A stretch of DNA of 64,000 nt from assembly GCF_963855985.1 (NCBI RefSeq), contig NC_087106.1:8787001-8851000 (forward strand), written 5' to 3'. Each line of letters begins with the position of its first letter. Positions within the stretch are counted from its first letter, which is position 1. This DNA is from Ostrinia nubilalis. Lineage: Eukaryota; Arthropoda; Insecta; Lepidoptera; Crambidae. This document shows, piece after piece, positions 32,248 to 43,772 of this stretch. The translations under genes and the position numbers were made by a program. The notes below the pieces were generated by a model. The model searched no databases. It was given only the letters and a program-made list of their open reading frames with translations, and had not been told where the DNA came from.

Positions 32248-32376
32248 TAAACAACTTAAAAATCGAACTAGGACCTAAGGCGGGACTCGTACCCTTGAAT
32301 CGAAGCAGTCGCCCGGCAAGCGGAAGGTCGTGGGTTCGAGTCCCGCCATAGGCAATTCGATTTTTTCAAGTTGTTT
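32248..32376. mobile_element. two head-to-head tRNA-derived SINE 3' segments
   Basis: The left arm (32250-32293) and right arm (32330-32374) are imperfect inverted copies of a segment with GTGGGTTCGAGTCCCGCC, a B-box-like sequence, and AATTCGATTTTTTCAAG. The minus-strand SINE at 19501-19594 shares the same block. Confidence 0.55.
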
Positions 32377-32913
32377 TTAAAACGTAAAGTTTAGTTCTGG
32401 AAGTAGTATTTTTTGGGATTGTTTAATTAATTAAATAATTTCAAAAAATACTTTCGTTAACCATTATGATTACTTACTTCAACGTGTTATCATTATTTCG
32501 AACCCATAACATCTTGTCCATGACATATTAACCAAACCTACTTAAACTAACAACAGTTAATAAGGCAAACCAATAAACCGTCGGCTAATTTTACGGCAAT
32601 CTAATTATGGCGACAAACAAACTAGTGATGTGACATACCTCGATCTTAATATCGATGGAACAGATACTACGTGTTTATAATTTATTACTTATTTCAGTTA
32701 AAAATATTTTGTGTGCATTGCCGTCCATTCATTTAGAGAAAAAGGTGAACATTCATTATTTTCGCAGTCATCAATAATCTAAAAGTTCCTATAGCCTTTT
32801 TTTGTCTGCTAGACTAACCTACTGAAATAATAATAAAGTAATTAGTTAAACTCATAAAACTCATTAATTTTTTCAAATAGGCTTTTTAAAAGCACTTTTA
32901 CATTTCCTAGTAT

Positions 32914-32980
32914 TAACCCTACCACTGCTTCGGGACAATAAATGGGCCAGTGCTGAGAAGAAGCAGCGCAAGAAAGTCAC
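32914..32980 (+). repeat. dispersed repeat, ACCCTACCACTGCTTCG family, copy 2
   Basis: It shares ACCCTACCACTGCTTCG, GACAATA, TGGGCCAGT and GCTGAGAAGAAGCAGCGCAAG with 12253-12345, with a short deletion in the middle. Confidence 0.6.
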
Positions 32981-33164
32981 TATTATTGTTAGTTAGTAGA
33001 GAATATACCTACTAATATTTGATGACATTGAATAATTAATCGTGCTTTAATCTTAATTTAAGTAGGTAAATTAACTATACGATCATGTCTCCTTGAGAAA
33101 AGATTATAGCGATTTCACTAATCATCATTTTTAAGTTTTAACAAAATGAGTAATCACGCAATCG

Positions 33165-33440
33165 CAGGAAAATCGATAGCAAGATATATCGGCACGTGAC
33201 ACTTATATCGATTTGTCAAATCTTATATCGGCACTCGATAAATGTATATCGATTTGACAGCACTAGAGAACCGGTAGGGTAGCCCAGCTGGCGCGCTCTA
33301 GATCGCAACCGGTTTTTAATTTTGCGACGAACGCGACTAGTTGCGTAACCGCGTCTCATTGGCTGACGCGTTGTCAGCACGCGACGGGTATGTGACACAC
33401 TGCTGGACCGATCGGCGAACAATTTAAAGCGCAATAATGC
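33165..33440. promoter_or_regulatory. CpG-rich block with TATCGAT motifs; candidate promoter
   Basis: TATCGAT at 33206-33212 and 33247-33253, and ATCGATAG at 33172-33179, resemble the insect DRE element (TATCGATA) found in many housekeeping promoters. They precede a CpG-rich stretch (33280-33420) that stands out from the AT-rich surroundings. No coding exon is attached. The duplicated TTATATCGGCAC and TATATCGATTTG blocks could instead be a local repeat. Confidence 0.3.
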
Positions 33441-34939
33441 TTAAATTAATCAGATTACTAAGACATGTTTTACAGAAATTCATCGTAAAAACCTGTATTC
33501 CTGTTTATTTATTTATTTAGTTTATTCAGAAACTCAACAGCTATGTATATTACATTTTGTAGAATATTTTTTCTCGCAATGGTGGCACTTAAGCTAAAAA
33601 ATTAATTAATAGGGAAGGAGGAATTCCTCACCACTATTATAGTCCAGGGTCAATGAGTCCTTGAATCTTGTATCGACAATCCGACGCCGATATCGTTAAG
33701 CTATTTTTGCTTGTTAGCTATAAGAATTTATTCTCAAATGAAATCGAGTTTTATTCAGTGTATTTCTTTTAAAACAAAGCTTTGTATAGACATAGAGTCC
33801 ATTCAATTGCTGCTAGTTAATTAGTAAAATTGCTAGAAATAAGCTTTTGAAATAAATTATAAGTTTCATGCACAATTATAGAGCTCTCTATAACCGCACA
33901 ATACGTGATTATTGCATGATTGATAGAATATTAAATGTGTTTTCCACAATGGAAATTTTCCTTTAGTGACAGTAAACGATTGATTTCTCGCAGCAGAAAT
34001 GACTCACTAATTTAATTTGAAATATCTGTGGTACAAATATATTACCTTTCTGTTTTGAAAACCTAATTTATGAAACACCAAAACAAACACCAAAATTGAA
34101 CTAGACTGTCTGAATGTTGTAAATTTTTACATCCAAACTAGGTAATTTATTGGTAGGCTACTTAACATCAAAATAAAAACGCATCAAGCATCAAACAGAA
34201 CACTGTCATGATTAAGTGACGTTAAAATCGAGTGTACCTTAATCGCATATTACATCGCGTTTATCCAAAAGAACAAACAGATAACTATTACCCAATGTGA
34301 CGGCAAGCGTAACGATATTTGCCGTAACGTAAAACAAAATGGCAATTTCCTTATACTTTCCGCGCTTCTGCCTAAAGAAAAAGTATCATCCTTTTACTAC
34401 ATTTTTTTCGTGAAATTAAATTTTTGTTCCCATCGCGGACTTCGCAGAACTCCGGGAATCACAAACAACGTTATCTCTAAGGATTGTCCGAGTTTCGTTA
34501 TTAACTTTCGCATTTCGTACATCCATTTTGTCTCTTGGGACTAATACTTTGTGTACGGGAAATATTCTTTTGAAATTAGTTCGTTACATGATTTCGGATT
34601 CGCTCGTAAAGTTGTAATTAAGCGTACGGAAAGTTAAGTAAAATTGTGATGAAACAAAAATATTTTAAAATTTTTAAGAGCTCTCTTTATACATATTGCA
34701 ATAGCATTTCCGAAGTTCCAAAACAAGATAAGTACAGTCAACAGTAAAAGTTAAATTTTGTATTTCATGAATGGTTCAAGTTAAGAGTTATTTTTGGTGG
34801 ATTGAAGTTAAATGGGATATTTTTTATTATAGGATTGATCTAGCACCACCCATGATATGCTCGAACTCCCTTTGAAGACTAACTTTGTTTAAATTGTACA
34901 TTTTCCAAAAGTACGCCATCTATTAAAACTTTCCAGCCT

Positions 34940-35152
34940 AAAAGCTCTCCGTCCTCCACAGCTGTGTGTATCGATGCGCCGGCGCACGTGGACAGGGTGA
35001 CGCGACAACTGACACGAGCACTTTCATTGTTTTACACGCCGATTGGCATCGACGTTTCGCTTCAGCGAGTTACGTCTGGCATAATTTCGATTTCAATCTG
35101 CAATCGATTAATCTTAACGTTCTAAAGTTGTCAATTGCATTTGCAAGTAAGT
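34940..35152 (+). other. candidate noncoding first exon with splice donor
   Basis: A GC-richer segment ends at 35146, followed by GTAAGT (35147-35152), a perfect 5' splice-site consensus. A 64-codon frame (34966-35160) crosses the donor and has no recognisable domain. The call is speculative: no acceptor or partner exon is seen in the window. Confidence 0.2.
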
Positions 35153-35804
35153 GTACTTAAATGACGTGATACACGTTGATACTGCATGAAACCAGGGTGA
35201 AAAAATATGTGTTAATATTTATAGTAGCGTTTAAAATATTAATAGATCGAAATGGAAATAAATGTCAATATTAATAGTTGCATACAATATTAATGTAATA
35301 TTTTTTATAAATAAATATACGAAAGATATTGATTTTGAAGATTCCTCAAAGCTAATCAGCTATCTACAGTAGTGCCAGTGAAAGTCTTTTCAAAATCGGT
35401 TCAGGCGTTCTAACATAGTAAGCCGGTACAGTTTTTTTAATTCAAATTCTTTATTGCTCCAATGTTGGTATATTGGTTGGTTTTAGAATAAATATTTGCA
35501 CTTATTTAAGAAGCTTTTTGTTTGAATTTACAAATAGACATCTCAATTTTATTTACTTGCATGCATATTAATGCGCCCAATCTCCATCTAACTAGTATTC
35601 TAGTTGCCACTAGTTCTTGTTGTGCCACTTGTAACAAGTAAGTATTAGGGCTCGCGAATATTCGCGACATGAGTCAGGATTGGGTCAACGCATTCATTTC
35701 ATCGAATCAATGAACTGAATGCAGCTGTGAGTCACGAGAATGTACTTTGCTTGAGAATATGGTTTATAATGTAGTTCAGCTTTTTATTAGGTATACATTT
35801 ATGT

Positions 35805-36169
35805 ACTAGCAGCCGCCCGCGACTTCGTACGCGTGGACCTCGTTTTACACCCGTTAGATATCATGTTGATAGATGGCGTTTCACGGTTTACCCCGCATGA
35901 ATATTTACTAACGTCAAAAACAGTAGGTACTTTGTCCAGCGCTGTAATGTGATTTTAACCAATGACGATAGATGGCGCTTTTTAGACACGTCTTATTTAT
36001 TTATTGAAATTTATTTGTCACATATCGTCATAAATTATAGCCTATGTTAATCTGGATTCTGTAAAGTTTGAACAAAATCCGTTCAGTAGTTTTTGCGTGA
36101 AAGAGTAACAAACATCCAGACATCCAAACATCATGACATTCAAACTATGCCTTTATAATATTAGCAGGA
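35805..36169 (-). mobile_element. Helitron-like non-autonomous element, copy 1
   Basis: The plus strand starts ACTAGCAGCCGCCCGCG and ends TTTATAATATTAGCAGGA. Read on the minus strand it therefore starts TC...TAATATTATAAA and ends with a GC-rich hairpin region and CTAGT, as lepidopteran Helitrons do. The interior contains CAAAATCCGTTCAGTAG and AGATGGCGC. Confidence 0.65.
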
Positions 36170-36860
36170 TACTAGGGATGTTATGGATATGTAATTTCGG
36201 TTATGGATACGATGATTCTAACAGTTTTCACCAATGTTTTCACAATATTTATAATTATTAACGACTATATTAACAGGATTACTATAGTACCTAATGATTA
36301 CGTCAAAAGTCTATTAAACTTCATACAAAAACAACGGTTACAGTTAAGGTCGTTCAACTTAACCTTTAATAAAATACCATTTAAAACATCGCTCCTGAAA
36401 TTGACCAATTGCTGTCAACCTTGAGAACTTTCCTCTCAACTGCAGGTCTTACCTCGTTATACATTCACGAAGAGACAGTATATTTTCAGGTTCTATATTG
36501 GCTCACATAAAATTCTATATCCTATTCTTTGTCTTACTACCGATTTTTGTTCATAATAATCTCTCTTCATAATTTTATTTTTCATATTTTTTTTATTCAT
36601 ACATTTTTATTACTACCATCGGAGCTCATAACAGTTAGTAATCATAATTTTTTTATCAATACTGTCACTACCAAGAACCATTCAAAATACATAATTTTTA
36701 TTTTCAGTACTTTTTTCTTCATAACATTCATTTATTGTTTTAATTAATAATGTTGTTACTAAGAACATACTTCAACTCATAATGTTGTTGTTCAGAATAA
36801 TTTACTTTATAACAGACATACTCGTATCTTTAAAAAAATCATATATAATTTAATAGAGTA
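36170..36860. other. AT-rich DNA; possible decayed MITE end near 36365
   Basis: ACTTCATACAAAAACAACGG followed by GTCGTTCAACTTAACC at about 36318-36364 recalls the Harbinger-like MITE. Phenylalanine-rich frames here reflect base composition. Confidence 0.35.
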
Positions 36861-36867
36861 GATAAGC

Positions 36868-37022
36868 ATGCAGAGCATGCAGCATGAAAGCAAGCATGCA
36901 GCATGCATTGGTATCTCCTCGTCTCCGGCGCTGCGGGATGTGCAGCCCTTCCGCCCTTGCGTAACGAGGGCTGCCCTCCCTCCGCGCCTCCGGCTTTTAA
37001 ATTACACTCTAGGGGTAGGGCA
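36868..37022. repeat. GCATGC-rich cluster joined to a GC-rich block
   Basis: GCATGCAGAGCATGCAGC and later AGCATGCAGCATGC make a short palindrome-rich repeat. A GC-rich segment (CGTCTCCGGCGCTGCGGGA to CGCGCCTCCGG) follows and is out of keeping with its AT-rich flanks. The class is unknown. Confidence 0.4.
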
Positions 37023-37620
37023 GACAAGACTATGTGGAGTCGGTTTTGCAGCGATTCGTTTCTGTCACGTTAGTTTTGTGGCACAAAATATTGCCTGTTT
37101 TGGACCATTTCAAATTAATTTAATGTTAAAATACGATTTAATACGAATATAGACATCATGATTTTCAATAATATGGATAAATACACTTATGAGTAATAAA
37201 TTTATGAAAACAAATATTAGTAAAAACTAAGTGTATGATTAGTGATATTATGAATATCAATGATTATGTTTTTAAATATGTAGGTATTAAATTTTTTATG
37301 AAGAATGATCATTATGGTATCAAATTGTATGAGAAATATTTTCGGACCTCCAATGATAGGAATTGAAAAGTTATGTAAGAAAATGCGCTACCATATTTTC
37401 ATTGAGTCCCGACTCCCCCCATTTAGGTGGGGCGGACCCAAAAGTTGTTAAATGGACACTCAAAATTTAAGCATTGCCATTGTGTCAGCTGGCCGACAAG
37501 CGGCTTAAAATAGCGTTTAGTTACTTTTGCTTATTTAATACGGGGATTTAAGTATATTAACTCCAGAAAAGTTTATTGTGTGAGGGTGAATTTTATTGAG
37601 AAGTGTTTTGTTTATTTTAC
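37023..37620. other. no gene recognised
   Basis: AT-rich spacer with a short GC patch at 37408-37440. No frame or terminal repeat was identified. Confidence 0.45.
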
Positions 37621-37814
37621 ACTAGCTTTCCGCACGCGGCTTCGCCCGCGTGGAATTTTACGGTTTTTTATATAACCTATGACACTCAGCAATAATGTGG
37701 CTTTCTATTGGTGAAAGAATTTTAAAATCGGTTTAGTAGATCCCGAGATTACCCCTTACAATTTAACAAATATACAAACACACAAACTTTACCTCTTTAT
37801 AATATTAGTATAGA
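37621..37814 (-). mobile_element. Helitron-like non-autonomous element, copy 2
   Basis: The plus strand runs from ACTAGCTTTCCGCACGCGG to CTTTATAATATTAGTATAGA, giving on the minus strand the TC-TATACTAATATTATAAAG start and CTAGT end. GGCTTCGCCCGCGTGG near the end can form the usual terminal hairpin. It has no coding capacity. Confidence 0.75.
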
Positions 37815-38081
37815 TGACCAGTTCCTATTTCCTATCCTATCCTACCTCGAGTAGTAGGAATGGATATTTACTGTCACACTTTTGAAACATATTTAAGACA
37901 CCAGTCCCGCACAGTTTAGGTTAGAAATCGTTGGCCTAATTTGTACCTTTGAGTCTACCTGATATGAAGGGTAATAAATATTTTTTGATTTTGATTTACT
38001 CTTTCTATGTACGCCCGCAACGGCCCGTACTGAGCGGTTTTGATGAAACTTTTCATTATAACTAAACTTAGTATTGATTAA

Positions 38082-38260
38082 GGCTGGTTTTAGAGTCACG
38101 CTGACGCACGCTGACCGTCAGCGCTGACAGACGAAATGTATGAAGCGTCCGCGCCGAGCGATCAGCGTCACTCAGAAACGTTCCCTTTAATTACATACCT
38201 ACATATTGATCTGTCAGCGCCGACGATCACCGAGCGGTCAGCGCGATTCTAAAACCCGCC
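38082..38260. mobile_element. second Harbinger-like MITE family
   Basis: The ends GGCTGGTTTTAGAGTCACGC and, reverse-complemented from the right, GGCGGGTTTTAGAATCGCGC are inverted repeats, extended inward by CTGACCGTCAGCGC-type blocks. TAA flanks both sides (38079-38081, 38261-38263). Internal GCTGAC repeats give many local palindromes. Confidence 0.72.
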
Positions 38261-38599
38261 TAAATGACATTACTTTGCTTAATTAGACAATGGCGTTCAT
38301 AAAATAAATGTAGATATCGGTAGTTTCATTTACTACATTATTAAGTTTTTATAAACAAGCATACAAACAAATTGACCTATTCTATCGATCAAAATAAAGT
38401 GTTTAATTTGACCCAGCCTAGAATATGGTAACAACAACAAACAATTATGACTAATATCCAGCCTTTCCTTCCCAAATTGTTTAAGGCCTCATTTGGGTAA
38501 TTTATGTTCCCATTAATACATCCGAAAGTAGGGTAAACACACCTCTATAGTGTAAAGAGGGGCAGTATACCGGTTCCTTATAAAATACTTTTATTAAGG

Positions 38600-38697
38600 C
38601 GTATCAAGGAATTCTGGACCGAAAAGGACCGGCCTTTGTGGAAAACCTTGCGGGAGGCCTTTGTCCAGCTGTGGATGTCTTTCAGCTGAAACGAACG
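38600..38697 (+). mobile_element. RTE-type LINE tail fragment, ACGA type
   Basis: GGACCGGCCTTTGTGGAAAA, GGAGGCCTTTGTCCAGCTGTG and CTGAAACGAACG identify the tail. The upstream part is lost. Confidence 0.6.
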
Positions 38698-38764
38698 ATA
38701 ATGAAATTAACGTAGAAGCAGTCGCACTAGGCTAAAGAAATCAGTCGGTTCACATCCATTTCAT

Positions 38765-38870
38765 TATCATTATTTAGCCACAGGACGTCCACAGCTGAAC
38801 TTAGGCCACCCACAATGGTTTCCAGATTGGCCGATTAGCAGCGACCTGCTACCAGCATTAGCATTTCAAG
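38765..38870 (-). mobile_element. RTE-type LINE tail fragment, minus strand
   Basis: CCACAGGACGTCCACAGCTG followed by GGCCACCCACAATGG is a diverged reverse complement of the same tail. Confidence 0.5.
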
Positions 38871-39094
38871 GGAAATCCACCCACAAAGTGGACAGATAGC
38901 CTCATAAAAATGTTGCAGGAAAAGCTGGATCCTCCATTTGCCTGGTAAATTAGAGGGTCCTGCAGGAGCAGTGAAGAGTAAAAATGTAAATGCAGACGAC
39001 ATTACAGTATGATGACTTTTTTCGTTATTGCTATTATATATTAACATGGTTGTACGTACATATTTTGATTTTTGTATCAAGTACATCTACTTCC

Positions 39095-39350
39095 AATGTG
39101 ACCGATACAGCCCGCAGATTTGCTAAAGGTAGGTAGTGGGCGGGGCACATAGCTCGTAGAGACGATGGCCGTTGGGGCAGAAAAATTCTCGAGTAGCGAC
39201 AACGGGCTGGAAGACGTAGCGTGGGCAGGCCTTCCACTAGGTGCACCGACGATCTGGTAAAGGTGCGGGCAGCGCATGACCGGTCGTTATGGAAATCCTT
39301 GGGGGAGGCTTTTGTCCAGCAGTGGCCGTCATGGCTGAAACGAACGAACG
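39095..39350 (+). pseudogene. RTE-type LINE reverse transcriptase C-terminus and 3' tail
   Basis: Translation of 39221-39320 gives G-R-P-S-T-R-C-T-D-D-L-V-K and later W-K-S-L-G-E-A-F-V-Q-Q-W. This is the conserved C-terminal signature of RTE-clade endonuclease-reverse transcriptases, which copy LINE RNA at nicked DNA. Upstream, 39095-39220 encodes more of this region but with frame breaks. The tail ends CGAACGAACGAACG (ACGA type). The copy is 5'-truncated. Confidence 0.7.
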
Positions 39351-39841
39351 AACGTTTACTCCACGCGATGCCTTCTGCCTGTTCCTATAGTATATACCTG
39401 TTGCTGTCCGTCGCGTGTCCCTGAATTATTATGGTAATCCAGCTATGTTGGTCTAAGTGTGTCACACACAGATAGAATAGGAAATCCAGTGTTTAGTAAT
39501 ATCTCGGTAAATTGGAAAGCACGACTTTACTGCAGTACGGGACTATTCCCACCTCTCGTTCCCACCGCTGCGACTCCTGTGTAGCCAGTATCTACAGCTT
39601 GACCAATTTAAAGTAGTTGCCAATAAAACCCAACCAGTGAAGGTCAAGTTTGTCCCGGGGGAAAGTTAAACTGTCATTGAACCCGCAAAGAAATTAATCA
39701 GAAAAACATAGGAGTTTGAAGTTAAGGTTCGACTTTTCTCCATTACCTACAAAGTGGATGCTTACTGCAGTAGGGTAAGAAAGAAGTCATAGGCAAGCTT
39801 AAAAGCTCAGGCATAGAAAGAATCGCTCCAACCTTCCCTAC

Positions 39842-40053
39842 TCCCTACTAATATTATGTATGCGAAAGTAACCCTGTCTGTCTGTTACGCATTCACACCT
39901 AAGCCACTGAACCGATTTTGAACAAATGTAGGTATAGATATTAGTTTGAACCTTGGGAAATGACATAAGGTAGTTTTTATCCCGATTTTTGAAACGCGCG
40001 TGACGTCTTCTGTGACGGACAAAATTTCACGAGGGCAAAACCACGGGCTAAGT
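39842..40053 (+). mobile_element. Helitron-like non-autonomous element, copy 3
   Basis: It begins TCCCTACTAATATTATG and ends GGGCAAAACCACGGGCTAAGT, a mutated CTAGT end. CTGAACCGATTTTGAAC and TAGTTTTTATCCCGA are shared in reverse with 41812-42041. Confidence 0.65.
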
Positions 40054-40450
40054 AACTTATAATTTTGCCTTTTTAAACCTTAATTGTATAATTTAAATTA
40101 CATTCATTCTACATTATTCGAAATCTAATTTCCTAAACTGTACAATGCCAGTAAAATAACCAAAACAGTAATTTTCAGTTAATTGGTATGTGGTTTAAAG
40201 CGAAGCGCTTAGTGAACCGCTGATCTATTCTAATGAAACCTGAAATTGGGAAGCTTAAATTACACTGTATTTAAGCAAACTAATTTGCAGGTATGAAATT
40301 TTGGCTGTTAAAAGTATTTCTCTTGCATTTACACGTTAAAATACGATAAGCATTTTATAATAATTGTGTCTCTCCAGCTGTGTATCAAACATGGTAGATA
40401 AATGTTTCATCCCACTATTTTTAAGCGTAACTCATTATCTAAATACATAT
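40054..40450. other. no gene recognised
   Basis: AT-rich spacer between two Helitron-like copies. Confidence 0.45.
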
Positions 40451-40645
40451 AACTCAAAGGTGACTGACTGACTGACATAGTGATCTATTAACGCACAGCC
40501 CAAACCACAGGACGGAACGGGCTGAAATTTAGCATGCAGGTAGATGTTATGACGTAGGCATCCGCTAAGAAAGGATTTTACGAAACTACACCCCTAAGGG
40601 GGTAAAACGGGATCCACGCGTACGAAATCGCGGGCGGCCGCTAGT
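40451..40645 (+). mobile_element. Helitron-like or SINE-like repeat ending in CTAGT
   Basis: It contains ACTGACTGACTGACATAG, GGGCTGAAATTTAGCATGC and CCCCTAAGGGGGTAAAACGG, and ends GCGGGCGGCCGCTAGT. The 5' boundary is unclear, so only the 3' end supports the class. Confidence 0.5.
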
Positions 40646-41390
40646 TCATCAATAACACGATTACAGGGCAGCCTGGTTTTTTTATGGTAAACTGAATGCA
40701 CCTACGTCAAAGCGCCACATCAACCTAGCTGTAGTACCTATATCCTTTAAATATTCTGGCGACTGTGCGTAATATCTTAATTTTTGAACTTCTAAATCAA
40801 CGAACGAGTTTCCACGCCACAAAGAATCGTAAAATACCATTCCTATTAATTTACTGTCGCGAAGATCAGAAAAATAAGTGAAAGACGCGTCAGAACTTGA
40901 AATGTCTGCGGTTGAAACCCCAAAAAATCGTATTAAAAAGTTGTAACAAGCACAACAAATGTTGGGCAGTCCATCAGGGTGATTAATTGTGTTGTCGAGA
41001 ACAAGAGATTATGCGGCGGTTATTTTGGCCTAATTAATTTCATAAACGAAATATTTAATAAGTTTCGCTGTTCGTTACAAGATGCTGATTTTGATGAAAT
41101 TCATGCAGTGACGTCACCAATAAGGTGACATACTTTTTAAGATACGTTAAAACATTGCTTCTTTAATTTTATAAGATGGAGCCCGAAACTGGATAAGATT
41201 TCTATTAATCGAGTTTTTTAATGGTTGAATTTTGAGACTAATCACAGGATTGAAGTCTCACAAAAACTCATTTAGTTTCTGCAATTACTTTAAAAATCGC
41301 TAACCAAGATTGAATCTAGTTTTGAGCGTTGCTAGGGTTCCGTAGTCCTGACAAGGAACCCTTATTTTTTCGTAATAGGGACACAAGCAA
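40646..41390. other. no gene recognised
   Basis: AT-rich, without frames of note. Confidence 0.45.
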
Positions 41391-41518
41391 GGCTGAGTTG
41401 CACCATCATACTTTAAGTTTGACAAACGTCAAAAATCTGTCAAATTCCATACAAAAAGCACCGGTTATTGTTACCTACTGTTATAGTTACGGTTAAAATA
41501 TGGTGGTACAACTCAGCC
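41391..41518. mobile_element. Harbinger-like MITE, copy C
   Basis: The ends are GGCTGAGTTGCACCATC and GGTGGTACAACTCAGCC. The right flank is TAA (41519-41521) and the left CAA. The interior matches the other copies in inverted orientation relative to copy A. Confidence 0.72.
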
Positions 41519-41811
41519 TAAGTATCATAAAATCTCTTTCTCTTTCAAGATTCATTACACTCCTAACTTTATGATTGACACAATGGAATGCACCAACATA
41601 ATTAGCATCGACGATAGTCAATAACTCATTTTATATCGAGTGCTTAGTCCACAAATAGCGCAGTGTGTAACAACGCAAACCTGCTAATTTTAGCAGCATC
41701 AACAAACCGCTATTGATGCGAATCGCTCCAATAAAGCAAGTGCCATTAAACTCCGTGTCATATACTTGTGGGAATGATTCATATGTATTAATAGACTTCA
41801 TCGTATAGTAT

Positions 41812-42041
41812 ACTAGCTTTCTGCCTGCGGCTTCGCCCGCGTGAAATTTTGTCTGTCACAGAAAAACTTTATCGTGCGCGTCCCTGTTTCAAAAACCGGG
41901 ATAAAAACTATTCTATGTCCTTTCCCGGGACTCAAACTATCTCTATGCCGAATTTCATCAAAATCGGTTCAGTGGTTTAGGCGTGAAAGCAAGACAAACA
42001 GACAGACAGAGTAACATTCGCATTTATAATATTAGTATAGA
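41812..42041 (-). mobile_element. Helitron-like non-autonomous element, copy 4
   Basis: The plus strand runs from ACTAGCTTTCTGCCTGCGG to ATTTATAATATTAGTATAGA. Inside are ATAAAAACTATTCTATG and CAAAATCGGTTCAGTGG, as in the reverse of copy 3. A short fragment with a similar ACTAGCTTTGACCGCGG start lies at about 42081. Confidence 0.75.
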
Positions 42042-42565
42042 TTATACAATATTTAAGTATAGATTAGTCTCTTTTCTAATACTAGCTTTGACCGCGGTTA
42101 CGCAGGTGTGAGTGTGGTCAAATACCTGCCTTGTTCTGCATAAAAAGAAAAATATTAAATATAATACACATAAGTCCAGTTTTTAACACAATAAAAACTT
42201 GGTAACCCTACCCAAGATAACTCACAACCGGTTTATATCAATAGCTGAGTGTAAAAGGCCGGAGACGAAACGGTAACAAATAACTTGTTATCAAAAGGTG
42301 AAGGGGCAGCCATTATTATTTGTTTAATACATTTTAATGGCACGACAAGTGTTTTGTGAGATAAATATTTAGGTTTTATGACTTGATGCCCCCAGTTTTT
42401 ACCTGACTGCGCCAGAGGGAGGGTTATGTTTTCACAAACGAGGTATTTTATTGCAATCACACCTGATGTTAAGTGAGATGCAGTCTAGGATGGTACATGC
42501 CTGCCTTGTAAGGGCCTATTCAGGCTACATTGAAGCTTTAGTTTTTTAAATAAAGAAACAAATTA

Positions 42566-42715
42566 ATTATCATCATCATTTAATTTTCAGTCACTGTACT
42601 GAACATAGGTCTCCCCCAATAATTTCCACATCGCCCAATTGGTAGCGGCCTACAACATACAGCGCCTTCTTTCTATCTTTATGAGGTCGTCGGTCCAAGC
42701 TGCGTTTCCAACAAA
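42566..42715 (-). mobile_element. RTE-type LINE 3' end, minus strand, (ATG)n tail
   Basis: The tail appears as ATCATCATCATT at 42568, followed by the reverse complement of the conserved end (CTGAACATAGGTCTCCCCC, then GGTAGCGGCCTACAACATAC and GTCGTCGGTCC). This is the 3' ~150 bp of the ATG-tailed subtype. Confidence 0.65.
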
Positions 42716-43167
42716 TAAATTATCACACTTTATATCACCATATTTTTCTGTTATTTACGAACTAAACTGCCTTTTATTTATATTTTTAACTAGAACCAGT
42801 TCTTATCTAAAACTCGTAACAACTGTAATCAAGCGTGTATTCTTTCGACAGCTGTAAAAACAATTGTTTATTATTTCAAACAATTAACAACATTACCTCT
42901 GACTTACAATGTTTTGTATTGTGTTTTATTGTTTGATTTTCCGCCTCCTAATTGACATCATTGTTTACTGTTTTGTATGACATTCGTTGGTTCATTTGAT
43001 GACCTAATATTTGTATTATTTAAACTAATTACCTACAAGTTTAAATTTAATAATTATCGTCTTGAATACCTACTACATTATAGACACATCAAATCTTATT
43101 TCGTTTTTTTTTTTAATTTTAACTCTCTTACAGAAGATTCTGGTTATAAGCCTAAATGCTCCTGACA

Positions 43168-43245
43168 CTATTGCCCCCGGCGGGATTCGAACCCACAACC
43201 GCACCAGACATTATGGTCCAGTATGTGTACCACCAGCCAGGTAGG
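43168..43245 (-). mobile_element. tRNA-derived SINE head
   Basis: On the minus strand, GTTGTGGGTTCGAATCCCGCC is a strong B box and CTGGCTGGTGGTACAC lies at the A-box position. The GGGGGCAATAG extension and absence of a clean acceptor stem argue for a SINE, not a tRNA gene. Confidence 0.5.
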
Positions 43246-43772
43246 CGTAAATTTAAACGACAATAACACAATGGTTAAAAAAAGGCATTAGACTGCCAAC
43301 GCCAAGTCTTAGTTCCACCGACTTGTGTTAACCCCACTCTTAACAGAAAATATATTTAAAAGTCATAAAAGTAATTTATGTTCAGCAAACAGGGTTATAA
43401 AAAGCATTTTTAGACAACACAAAATACTGGTAATAATCTTTTTACAAGCTTTATTACAAGCTTTATATTGACTTCACTTGTTAGTATGTGTGGGACAAAT
43501 CTTGCAACTGAATTTAAGACCAGTTCTCCTCAACCGATTGAGCTGAAATTTGGTATACTTATGTAAGTACGATGACAATGCAATATTATGGTACCATTGA
43601 GCTGGTCTGATGATGGAGTCAGGAGGTGGCCATAGGAACTCCTAAGCGAATCGACGGAATCGCATCGAATTTGGGTTCGTTGAATTTGGCTTTTTGAGCA
43701 CTTTAGTGCTAGATGATGTTCAGGTTCCTGAGATTGATAAACAACTAAAAAGTGTAAAATAAAATTATAATT
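43246..43772. other. no gene recognised
   Basis: AT-rich flank of the long inverted repeat. Confidence 0.45.

Noticed and set aside
35970..35979. Isolated AGATGGCGC CTCF-like sites (also minus-strand matches at 47102 and 48611)
   Set aside because: Single matches, at least two of them inside dispersed repeats, are expected by chance and lack the clustering seen at 21717.
36529..36747. 72-codon phenylalanine-rich frame resembling a membrane protein
   Set aside because: It reflects T-rich base composition, and no start context or conserved feature supports it.
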